Assembly: GCA_900768005.1 (NCBI GenBank) | Contig: CAAGBE010000047.1 | Coordinates: forward strand, 1-11,504 | Origin: Clostridia bacterium | GTDB lineage: Bacteria > Bacillota > Clostridia > UMGS1883 | DNA length: 11,504 nt | Reading direction: 5' to 3' | Part shown: positions 1 through 6,813 of the stretch, piece by piece | Layout of the letters: every line of letters begins with the position of its first letter | Numbering within the stretch: position 1 is the first letter of the stretch | The notes under the pieces: generated by a model | The model's input: only the letters and a program-made list of their open reading frames with translations | What the model was told of the DNA's origin: nothing | Database searches by the model: none | Translations under genes and position numbers: made by a program

Positions 1-1887
1 ATGAAGGATGGAAAAACCGTTTTAATCGGCGAGGGCGATTTAGATGTTGAAAAGTTATTGAACTCTCTTTCATCACTTAATTATGAAGGCTTCATCTGTG
101 CTGCTTGGAACGAAGAAATCAGCGATGCTGATATTGTTCTTACTCACTTTACAAACTACATCTCTTCATTAGGACGTGAGAAAAGGGTTTATGACAGCGC
201 ATATTACAACCGTGATAAATCAGGTACATTCCCCTGGAAGAAATTTGACGTTATTGACGCAACCTTCTCAGACGTGCTTGATAAAATGGCAGAAAAATAC
301 CCTGACCAGTATGCCTTCAAATACCCCACACTTGACTACACAAGAACTTATGAACAGTTCCGTCGCGACGTTGACGAATGTGCTGCAGCCTTGATTTCAC
401 TCGGTGTAAAAGCGGGTGACCACGTTGCAATCTGGGCAACCAACGTTCCGCAGTGGTTCATTACCTTCTGGGCAACAACCAAAATCGGTGCAGTTCTTGT
501 TACTGTTAACACAGCATATAAAATCCACGAAATAGAATACCTTCTCAAGCAGTCAGATACTCATACTCTTGTTATGATTGAATACTGCAAGGACATCAAC
601 TACAAAAATATTATTGAAGAGCTTTGTCCCGAGCTTAAAAGCCTTGAGCCCGGCTCCCCCTTATACTCCAAGAATCTCCCCTTCCTTCGCAACATTGTTA
701 CTGTAGGATTTGAGATGGAAGGTTGTCTTACCTGGGAGCAGATGTTATCACGCTCTTCACTTGTTCCGAGAGAAGAGGTTCGCAGATGCTCATCACTTGT
801 AAAGCCCGATGACGTTTGTAATATGCAATACACTTCAGGTACAACAGGCTTCCCCAAGGGCGTTATGCTTACACACCGTAACATTATTAACAACGGTAAA
901 ACAATCGGCGACAGAATGGATTTATCCACAGCCGACCGTATGATGATTCAGGTTCCTATGTTCCATTGCTTTGGTATGGTGCTTTCAATGACATCTACCA
1001 TGACCCACGGCGGAACACTTTACCCGATGCCGTACTTCTCTCCCAAGTCATCCTTGGCTTGTGTGAATGACGAGCATATCACCTGCTTTAACGGCGTTCC
1101 CACAATGTTTATTGCGATGTTCAATCATTCCGACTTTGCAAAAACTGATTTCTCATATATGCGTACGGGCATTATGGCAGGTGCCAACTGTCCTGCTGAC
1201 CTGATGAGAAGAGCCGCTGACGAAATGAATATGAAAGAAATCATTTCCGTATACGGCCAGACAGAAGCTTCCCCCGGTTGTACGATGGGTGAAGTTAACG
1301 AAGACCTTGACCACCGTGTTGAAACGGTTGGTAGTGCATTCCCCGGAGTTGAGTGTAAGATTATTGACCCCGAAACGGGCGAAGACCTTCCCGACGGTGA
1401 AAGCGGTGAATTTGTTGCCCGTGGGTTTAATATAATGAAGGGTTATTACAAGATGCCCGAGGCAACGGCACAGACCATTGATAAAGACGGTTGGCTTCAT
1501 TCAGGTGACATCTGTATGAGAACACCTGACGGTTATTATAAGGTAACCGGAAGACTTAAGGATATGATTATCCGCGGCGGTGAAAATCTTTACCCCCGTG
1601 AGATTGAGGAGTTTTACCTTACCAACCCCAAGGTGCGTGATGTTCAGGTTGTCGGTGTTCCCGATGAAAGATATGGCGAGGAATGTTGTGCGTGGATAAT
1701 TCTTCACAAGGGTGAGGAAGCAGACGAGAACGAAATGCGTGAATTTGGTAATGCTTCCATTGCCCGTCACAAGGTTCCCAGATATTTTGTGTTTGTAAAG
1801 GAATTTCCTATGAATGCAGCAGGAAAGATTCTTAAATATAAAATGCGTGAAGAATCAATTGATATGTTAGGATTAGAAAGGAAGTAA
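1..1887 (+). CDS. AMP-forming acyl-CoA synthetase with TIM-barrel tail at N-terminus (probably 5'-partial)
   Basis: This protein activates a carboxylic acid with ATP and CoA through an acyl-adenylate, giving acyl-CoA, AMP and PPi in the cytoplasm. From about residue 85 it is a complete ANL-family enzyme of the FadD/medium-to-long-chain type. Visible motifs are the phosphate-binding loop YTSGTTGFPKG (277-287), YGQTE (418-422), SGD (501-503), the hinge region GRLKDMIIRGGENLYP (517-532) and the catalytic lysine K609 in AAGKILK. Residues 1-57 are not part of that fold. They resemble the last beta-alpha unit of a sugar-phosphate isomerase/AP endonuclease family 2 TIM barrel (IGEGDLD, then a Y-E-G strand, then an LTHF helix). 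The ATG at base 1 is therefore probably an internal Met of a longer fusion whose 5' part lies outside the window; no ribosome binding site can be seen. It is followed after 5 bases by ilvE, whose Shine-Dalgarno sits over its stop. The acid substrate is not readable from sequence; a branched or medium-chain acid is inferred from the neighbours. Confidence 0.88.
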   Translation: MKDGKTVLIGEGDLDVEKLLNSLSSLNYEGFICAAWNEEISDADIVLTHFTNYISSLGREKRVYDSAYYNRDKSGTFPWKKFDVIDATFSDVLDKMAEKYPDQYAFKYPTLDYTRTYEQFRRDVDECAAALISLGVKAGDHVAIWATNVPQWFITFWATTKIGAVLVTVNTAYKIHEIEYLLKQSDTHTLVMIEYCKDINYKNIIEELCPELKSLEPGSPLYSKNLPFLRNIVTVGFEMEGCLTWEQMLSRSSLVPREEVRRCSSLVKPDDVCNMQYTSGTTGFPKGVMLTHRNIINNGKTIGDRMDLSTADRMMIQVPMFHCFGMVLSMTSTMTHGGTLYPMPYFSPKSSLACVNDEHITCFNGVPTMFIAMFNHSDFAKTDFSYMRTGIMAGANCPADLMRRAADEMNMKEIISVYGQTEASPGCTMGEVNEDLDHRVETVGSAFPGVECKIIDPETGEDLPDGESGEFVARGFNIMKGYYKMPEATAQTIDKDGWLHSGDICMRTPDGYYKVTGRLKDMIIRGGENLYPREIEEFYLTNPKVRDVQVVGVPDERYGEECCAWIILHKGEEADENEMREFGNASIARHKVPRYFVFVKEFPMNAAGKILKYKMREESIDMLGLERK

Positions 1888-1892
1888 TATAT

Positions 1893-2960
1893 ATGTTAAA
1901 CATCACAATCGAAAAAACTACTACCCCCAAGGAAAAACCCGCAAAAGGTCAAAAGCTCGGCTTCGGTAAAATCTTTACAGACCATATGTTTGTAATGGAC
2001 TATACCGAGGGTAAGGGCTGGCACGACGCAAGAATCGTACCTTTCCAGAATCTTGTAATGAGCCCTGCGGCAATGGTTTTCCATTACGGACAGGAAATGT
2101 TCGAGGGACTCAAGGCTTACAAGGGCGTTGACGGTAAGGTTCGTCTTTTCCGCCCCGATATGAACGCCAAGAGAACAAACGACACTAACGACCGTCTTTG
2201 CATTCCCCAGCTTCCCGTAGAGGATTTTGTTGAGGCTGTAAAGGCAGTTGTAAAGGTTGACGAGGACTGGATTCCCACAGAAGACGGTACATCTCTTTAC
2301 ATCCGTCCCTTTATCATTGCAACAGATGAATTTCTTGGTGTTGCTCCCTCAAAGACTTATAAGTTCATCATCATTCTTGCTCCCAGCGGTGCATACTACG
2401 AAAGCGGTCTTGCTCCCGTAGGCATCTGGATTGAAGATGAATATGTAAGAGCCGTTAAAGGCGGTATGGGCTTTGCAAAGACAGGCGGTAACTACGCTGC
2501 AAGCCTTATTGCACAGGTTAAGGCACACGACGACGGATATTCTCAGGTATTGTGGCTTGACGGTGTTGAAAGAAAATATATCGAAGAAGTTGGCGCAATG
2601 AACATCTTCTTCAAGATTGACGGAAAAATCGTTACTCCTATGCTTAACGGTAGTATCCTTCCCGGTGTTACCCGTAACAGCGTAATCCAGCTTTGTAAGA
2701 AGATGGGCTACGAGGTTGAGGAAAGAAGAATCAGCGCTGAAGAGCTTATCGAGGCACAGAAGTCAGGCAAGCTTGAGGAATGCTTCGGTACAGGTACAGC
2801 GGCTGTTATTTCTCCCGTTGGTAAGCTCCGTTATGTTGATGATGTAATGATTATCAACAACAACGAAATCGGTGAAGTTAGCCAGAAGCTCTACGATACT
2901 CTTACAGGTATTCAGTGGGGTAAGCGTGAGGATGATATGGGATGGACAGTAGAGGTATAA
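1893..2960 (+). CDS. ilvE: Branched-chain amino acid aminotransferase
   Basis: This is a PLP enzyme of fold type IV that transfers amino groups between Val/Leu/Ile and 2-oxoglutarate, in either direction. At 355 residues it matches the long BCAT group (BCAT-II-like, as in eukaryotes and many Firmicutes). The sequence shows the HYGQEMFEGLKAY block (64-76), IRPF (137-140), the PLP lysine K196 in AKTGGNYA, EEVGAMN (231-237) and NGSILPGVTR (252-261). An AGGAAG ribosome binding site overlaps the stop of the upstream ligase gene, 5 bases before the ATG. Its last 19 bases overlap the start of the ATPase gene, so the two are probably translationally coupled. In this context it would interconvert the 2-oxoacids handled by the VOR complex just downstream and their amino acids. 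The family assignment is firm; the in vivo direction is inferred. Confidence 0.95.
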   Translation: MLNITIEKTTTPKEKPAKGQKLGFGKIFTDHMFVMDYTEGKGWHDARIVPFQNLVMSPAAMVFHYGQEMFEGLKAYKGVDGKVRLFRPDMNAKRTNDTNDRLCIPQLPVEDFVEAVKAVVKVDEDWIPTEDGTSLYIRPFIIATDEFLGVAPSKTYKFIIILAPSGAYYESGLAPVGIWIEDEYVRAVKGGMGFAKTGGNYAASLIAQVKAHDDGYSQVLWLDGVERKYIEEVGAMNIFFKIDGKIVTPMLNGSILPGVTRNSVIQLCKKMGYEVEERRISAEELIEAQKSGKLEECFGTGTAAVISPVGKLRYVDDVMIINNNEIGEVSQKLYDTLTGIQWGKREDDMGWTVEV

Positions 2961-3631
2961 AAAGAATTACTGTTTTCAGCGGTCATTACGGAAGCGGTAA
3001 GACGAATGTGGCTGTAAACTATGCCCTTTGGCTTAAAAACCATTGCGACAAGGTTTCAATAGCTGACCTTGATATAGTAAATCCCTATTTCAGAACGAAG
3101 GATTCTATGAATGTGCTGGAGGAGAACGGAGTACAGCTTATTTCATCAGAATATGCCAACAGTAACGTTGATGTTCCTGCACTTCCGCCTGAAACCTACG
3201 GAGTTTTACAGAATAAAGAAATTCACGCCGTAATAGACGTTGGCGGTGACGACCGCGGGGCATTGGCACTTGGACGTTACAGCGATGCTATTTTGGAGGA
3301 TGGCGATTACGAGCTTTTGTTTGTAATCAATAAGTACAGACCTCTTACCCGTAATGCCGATATGACTCTTGAGATTATGGCGGAGATTGAAAATGCCTGC
3401 CACATGAAATTTACAGGAATAGTAAATAACTCCAATATAGGCGACGAAACCAACGCAGAGGATGTGCTTGATTCCCTTTCCTATTCAAATGAGGTTTCTG
3501 AAAGGGCAGGCATCCCTATAAAAATGACTGCTGTCAGAAGTGATTTATACGAAATACTTTCAGATAAAATTGAAAATTTAATGCCCATCGAACTTTATGT
3601 AAGGCAGAGCTGGGCAGAAAGGAATGAATAA
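2942..3631 (+). CDS. P-loop ATPase (CobQ/MinD-like fold), unknown role in the VOR operon
   Basis: This is a 229-residue cytoplasmic NTPase. A classical Walker A, GHYGSGKT (14-21), follows the first beta strand. Residues 41-54 (ADLDIVNPYFRTKD) look like the switch region of SIMIBI/MinD-type ATPases, and VIDVGGDD (97-104) is the Walker B-like strand. The signature lysine of the deviant MinD/ParA Walker A (KGG at the loop start) is absent. There are no Fe-S cysteine motifs, membrane segments or DNA-binding domain. The ATG lies inside ilvE (19-base overlap) with a GAGG about 10 bases upstream; no better in-frame start exists before the Walker motif. It lies 2 bases before the ferredoxin subunit gene. 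The setting suggests a job tied to the oxidoreductase, such as assembly, cofactor insertion or activation, but nothing in the sequence states the function. The ATPase class is well supported and the role is unknown. Confidence 0.85.
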   Translation: MDSRGIKRITVFSGHYGSGKTNVAVNYALWLKNHCDKVSIADLDIVNPYFRTKDSMNVLEENGVQLISSEYANSNVDVPALPPETYGVLQNKEIHAVIDVGGDDRGALALGRYSDAILEDGDYELLFVINKYRPLTRNADMTLEIMAEIENACHMKFTGIVNNSNIGDETNAEDVLDSLSYSNEVSERAGIPIKMTAVRSDLYEILSDKIENLMPIELYVRQSWAERNE

Positions 3632-3633
3632 AT

Positions 3634-3837
3634 ATGGCAAAGGTTTCCTTTAACAAGGATTTGTGCAAGGGTTGCGGTCTGTGTGTAACAGCCTGCCCCA
3701 AGAAAATTGTTCACCTTGCAGATGAACTTAACAAACGCGGTTATCATCCTGCAGAAGTTACAGACCAGGATAAGTGCATTGGTTGTGCGTTCTGTGCAAC
3801 AATGTGTCCCGACTGCGTAATTACAGTAGAGAAATAA
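3634..3837 (+). CDS. vorD: 2-oxoacid:ferredoxin oxidoreductase delta subunit (2x[4Fe-4S] ferredoxin)
   Basis: This 67-residue ferredoxin-like subunit carries electrons between the catalytic subunits and external ferredoxin. Two complete CxxCxxCxxxC sets are present: C11, C14, C17, C21 and C48, C51, C54, C58, each followed by Pro, which predicts two [4Fe-4S] clusters. An additional C61 lies just behind the second set. The gene starts 2 bases after the ATPase stop, with an AAAGGAA ribosome binding site inside the end of that gene, and is followed by the alpha subunit gene 15 bases on. The delta-alpha-beta-gamma order is that of four-subunit VOR/KOR enzymes. The name vorD rests on the neighbouring alpha subunit and ilvE; korD is the alternative. 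Confidence 0.9.
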   Translation: MAKVSFNKDLCKGCGLCVTACPKKIVHLADELNKRGYHPAEVTDQDKCIGCAFCATMCPDCVITVEK

Positions 3838-3852
3838 GGAGGTACGAATAAA

Positions 3853-4917
3853 ATGGCTGAGAAAGTTTTGATGAAAGGTAACGAAGCTTTAGCAGAAGCG
3901 GCTATTATGGCTGGTTGTAAGCATTACTTCGGTTATCCTATTACTCCGCAGACAGAGGTTGCGGCATATATGGCAAAGAAAATGCCCAAGACAGAAGGCG
4001 GCGTTTTTCTTCAGGCAGAGAGTGAAATCGCAGCTATTAATATGGTTATTGGTGTTGCTTCCACAGGTAAGAGAGTTATGACTTCTTCCTCCAGCCCCGG
4101 AATCAGCCTTAAGAGTGAGGGTATCAGCTACCTTGCAGGCTGCGACCTTCCCGCTCTTATCATAAACGTACAGCGTGGCGGCCCCGGACTTGGCGGTATT
4201 CAGCCCTCTCAGTCTGACTATTTTCAGGCTACCAAGGGCGGCGGACACGGTGACTTCCACCTGCTGGTACTTGCTCCCAACAGCGTTCAGGAAATGGTTG
4301 ATATGGTATTCAAGGGCTTTGACCTTGCTGAAAAGTACAGAATGCCTGCAATGATTCTCTCCGACGGCACTATGGGTCAGATGATGGAACCCGTAAGTCT
4401 TGAAAAGGGCGAAATCAACGAGTATGATAAGTCATGGGCACTTACAGGAACAAAGGGTGAGAGAAAGCCCAACATCGTTAACTCCCTCTATATTGCTCCT
4501 GAGGAGCTTGAAAAGCTTAACTTCGAGCGTTACGAGCGTTATAAGAAAATTGAAGAAGAGGAAGCAATGTATGAAGAATACCTTATGGACGATGCAGAAA
4601 TCTGTATCGTAGCATACGGCGTTGCATCCCGTGTAGCAAAGAATGCTATTGACCAGGCAAGAAAAGAAGGTATCAAGGTTGGTATGATTCGTCCTATCAC
4701 ACTTTGGCCTTTCCCCAAGAAAGCACTCAATAAAGCAGCTGATAAGGTTAACAAGTTCATCAGCGTAGAGCTTTCCATGGGTCAGATGATTGAGGATATT
4801 GAGCTTGCTATCCGTTGTAAGAAGGAAGTTCTCCTTTGCAACCGTACAGGCGGTATGATTACTACAACAGAAGATGTTCTCAATAAAATTTATGAAGCGA
4901 ACGGAGGTAAAAACTAA
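3853..4917 (+). CDS. vorB: 2-oxoacid:ferredoxin oxidoreductase alpha subunit, VorB type
   Basis: This is the pyrimidine-binding transketolase-like subunit of a thiamine diphosphate (TPP) enzyme that converts 2-oxoacid + CoA + oxidised ferredoxin to acyl-CoA + CO2 + reduced ferredoxin, reversibly. At 354 residues it has the usual length. Visible blocks are GYPITPQTE (27-35), FLQAESEIAAI (52-62), the SSSSPGISLKSEG stretch (78-90) and VQRGGPGLGG (106-115). A C-terminal transketolase-C-like domain runs from about 247 (DAEICIVAYG). The RGGPGLGG-IQPSQSD version of the substrate-side loop resembles proteins annotated as 3-methyl-2-oxobutanoate dehydrogenase VorB more than 2-oxoglutarate KorA, which fits the ilvE neighbour; this is family recall and is not decisive. 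An AGGAGGT ribosome binding site lies 9 bases before the ATG. The stop overlaps the start of the beta gene (TAATG). Confidence 0.9.
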   Translation: MAEKVLMKGNEALAEAAIMAGCKHYFGYPITPQTEVAAYMAKKMPKTEGGVFLQAESEIAAINMVIGVASTGKRVMTSSSSPGISLKSEGISYLAGCDLPALIINVQRGGPGLGGIQPSQSDYFQATKGGGHGDFHLLVLAPNSVQEMVDMVFKGFDLAEKYRMPAMILSDGTMGQMMEPVSLEKGEINEYDKSWALTGTKGERKPNIVNSLYIAPEELEKLNFERYERYKKIEEEEAMYEEYLMDDAEICIVAYGVASRVAKNAIDQARKEGIKVGMIRPITLWPFPKKALNKAADKVNKFISVELSMGQMIEDIELAIRCKKEVLLCNRTGGMITTTEDVLNKIYEANGGKN

Positions 4918-5663
4918 TGGTAGTATTTGATAAACCCAATGCACTTACAGAAAACACACTCCATTATTGCCCCGGTTGTACACACGGTATTATTCACCGT
5001 CTTGTAGCTGAAGCTCTTGACGAGCTTGGTGTTACAGGCAGAACAATCGGCGTTGCTTCTGTAGGATGTAGCGTATTCACATATAATTACTTTAACTGCG
5101 ATATGGTGCAGGCAGCACACGGCAGAGCTCCGGCTGTTGCAACAGGCGTTAAGAGAAGTGATAAAAACAACATTGTATTCACTTATCAGGGTGACGGTGA
5201 CCTTGCAGCTATCGGTACAGCAGAAACAGTTCACTCTGCGGCACGTGGCGAAAATATCACAGTAATTTTCGTTAACAATGCAATTTACGGTATGACAGGC
5301 GGCCAGATGGCTCCCACAACACTTCCCGGACAGAAGACACAGACTTCTCCCTACGGTCGTGATGTAGAAGCAGTTGGCTACCCCGTAAAGGTTTGTGAGA
5401 TGCTTTCTCAGGTAGACGGCGCTACATACCTTGAAAGAGTTGCAGTAAATAATGTAGCAAACGTAAAGAAAGCAAAGGCAGCTATTAAAAAGGCTTTCCA
5501 GAATCAGATTGACGGCAAGGGCTTCTCCTTGGTAGAAGTACTTTCAACCTGTCCCACAAACTGGGGTCTTGCTCCCGATAAGGCAATTGGATGGCTTGAA
5601 GAAAATATGCTTCCCTACTATCCCTTGGGAGTTTATAAAGATAAGTATGCGGAGGAGAAATAA
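4917..5663 (+). CDS. vorA: 2-oxoacid:ferredoxin oxidoreductase beta subunit (TPP-binding)
   Basis: This subunit binds TPP and Mg2+ and carries the proximal Fe-S cluster of the complex. The TPP motif is visible as GDGD (92-95) with NNAIYGMTGGQ (120-130). Cysteines C18, C21 (CPGC), C51 (VGCS) and C212 (TCPTNW) match the spacing of the four [4Fe-4S] ligands known in structurally characterised two-subunit 2-oxoglutarate oxidoreductases, so a third cluster is predicted for the complex. At 248 residues it is in the normal range for four-subunit enzymes. Its ATG overlaps the alpha stop by one base, with GGAGGT at 4903-4908, so translational coupling is expected. The gamma gene follows after 2 bases. 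The assignment to this enzyme superfamily is firm; the preferred 2-oxoacid is inferred from context. Confidence 0.92.
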   Translation: MVVFDKPNALTENTLHYCPGCTHGIIHRLVAEALDELGVTGRTIGVASVGCSVFTYNYFNCDMVQAAHGRAPAVATGVKRSDKNNIVFTYQGDGDLAAIGTAETVHSAARGENITVIFVNNAIYGMTGGQMAPTTLPGQKTQTSPYGRDVEAVGYPVKVCEMLSQVDGATYLERVAVNNVANVKKAKAAIKKAFQNQIDGKGFSLVEVLSTCPTNWGLAPDKAIGWLEENMLPYYPLGVYKDKYAEEK

Positions 5664-5665
5664 TT

Positions 5666-6196
5666 ATGAATAAGGAAATATTGATTGCCGGTTTCGGCGG
5701 ACAGGGAATTCTCTTTTCAGGAAAATTTCTTGCATACGAAGGTCTTATCGACGGTAAAGAGGTAAGCTGGCTTCCCTCTTACGGTCCCGAAATGCGTGGC
5801 GGTACGGCAAACTGCAGTATCATCATCAGCGACAGTGCAGTAGGCTCTCCCATTGTATCAAATCCCGACATTTTGATTGCAATGAATCTTCCCTCTCTTG
5901 ATAAGTATGAAAACGAAACCAAGAAGGGTGGACAGATTTTCGTTGACAGCTCCCTTATCGAAAGAAAGGTAGAGCGTGACGATGTAGAAACCTACTACAT
6001 CCCTGCTACAAAGATGGCTTCTGATGAAGGGCTTACTGGTCTTGCAAATATGATTATGATTGGTCATATGATTGCAAAGAGCGGTATCATCCCCGAGGAA
6101 AACATTGAAAAAGCAATGCAGAAAGTAGTTCCCGCTACAAAAAAGAATATGTTCGACCTTAATATGAAGGCAGTAAAACTTGGATTTGAGTATTAA
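5666..6196 (+). CDS. vorC: 2-oxoacid:ferredoxin oxidoreductase gamma subunit
   Basis: This is the gamma domain of pyruvate/2-oxoacid:ferredoxin oxidoreductases, which contributes to CoA binding and subunit contacts. The 176-residue protein starts with the family block IAGFGGQGI (7-15) and has YGPEMRGGTA (39-48); both are hallmarks of this domain. Length is normal. The ribosome binding site GGAGGAG at 5651-5657 lies inside the end of the beta gene. The next gene, the XRE-cupin regulator, begins 34 bases later with its own strong ribosome binding site and no visible terminator between, so it is probably co-transcribed. With vorD, vorB and vorA this completes a four-subunit enzyme; nothing appears to be missing. 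Confidence 0.92.
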   Translation: MNKEILIAGFGGQGILFSGKFLAYEGLIDGKEVSWLPSYGPEMRGGTANCSIIISDSAVGSPIVSNPDILIAMNLPSLDKYENETKKGGQIFVDSSLIERKVERDDVETYYIPATKMASDEGLTGLANMIMIGHMIAKSGIIPEENIEKAMQKVVPATKKNMFDLNMKAVKLGFEY

Positions 6197-6230
6197 TCTA
6201 AATAAAAATATGTAAAATGGAGGTATAGCT

Positions 6231-6782
6231 ATGAATACACAGATTAAAGATATCGGAATGCGTCTTCAGTCACTTCGTGAGGATTCTGAAATTACAATTG
6301 AAGAAATGGCAGCGAAGTTAGGGGAAGATATAGAAATTTACAAAAAATATGAAAATGGCGAAATGGATTTCTCTTTCAGCTTTATTTATAACGCGGCAGA
6401 AGTTCTCGGCGTAGACGTTCTTGACCTGATTAGCGGAGACCAGCCGACACTTTCAATGTGTAGCATGGTTAAAAAAGGGCAGGGCTACAGCGTAAAGCGT
6501 GAACACGAATACGACTATAAGCACCTTGCCTACACCTTCCGTAATAAAAAGGCAGAGCCATTTCTGGTTACAATTAATCCCGATAAGACGGCTCCCGTTC
6601 TCCACGGACACGAAGGTCAGGAATTCAACTATGTAATTTCAGGCAGAATGAAGCTTTATATCGGAGATATCTGCTATGAACTTGAGGAAGGGGACAGCGT
6701 GTATTTTGACTCAAGCGTTCCCCATGCAGAACAGGCAGACGGTGACGAGCCTGCACAGTTCATTGCTGTGGTAATGAAATAA
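6231..6782 (+). CDS. XRE-family HTH regulator with C-terminal cupin domain
   Basis: This 183-residue two-domain protein is predicted to be a DNA-binding regulator that senses a small ligand. Residues 6-63 form an XRE/Cro-C1 helix-turn-helix (IGMRLQSLRE, then ITIEEMAAKLG, then the YKKYENGEMDFSF turn). Residues about 105-182 are a cupin_2 barrel with likely metal-binding positions H125, H127 and E131 (LHGHEGQEF) and H165 (SVPHAEQ). There is no signal peptide or membrane segment. GGAGGT at 6219-6224, 6 bases before the ATG, supports the start. Its place between the oxidoreductase and the second acyl-CoA ligase suggests that it controls this pathway and perhaps its own operon, with an acid, acyl-CoA or amino acid as effector; that is inference. 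No operator could be identified, since the operon promoter is outside the window. Confidence 0.87.
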   Translation: MNTQIKDIGMRLQSLREDSEITIEEMAAKLGEDIEIYKKYENGEMDFSFSFIYNAAEVLGVDVLDLISGDQPTLSMCSMVKKGQGYSVKREHEYDYKHLAYTFRNKKAEPFLVTINPDKTAPVLHGHEGQEFNYVISGRMKLYIGDICYELEEGDSVYFDSSVPHAEQADGDEPAQFIAVVMK

Positions 6783-6813
6783 TTGTAATTAGAAACATGG
6801 AGGAGATGCCGGT

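Noticed and set aside
3634..6196. Indolepyruvate:ferredoxin oxidoreductase (IorAB)
   Set aside because: IorA is one large fused polypeptide with its own ferredoxin domain; here four separate delta, alpha, beta and gamma subunits are present. A 2-oxoglutarate (Kor) specificity remains a possible alternative to VOR.
6186..6218. A promoter before the XRE-cupin gene (TAAAAT at 6213-6218)
   Set aside because: The only TTGA-like -35 is 21 bases away, and the -10 touches the ribosome binding site, leaving no room for a leader; co-transcription with vorC is more likely.
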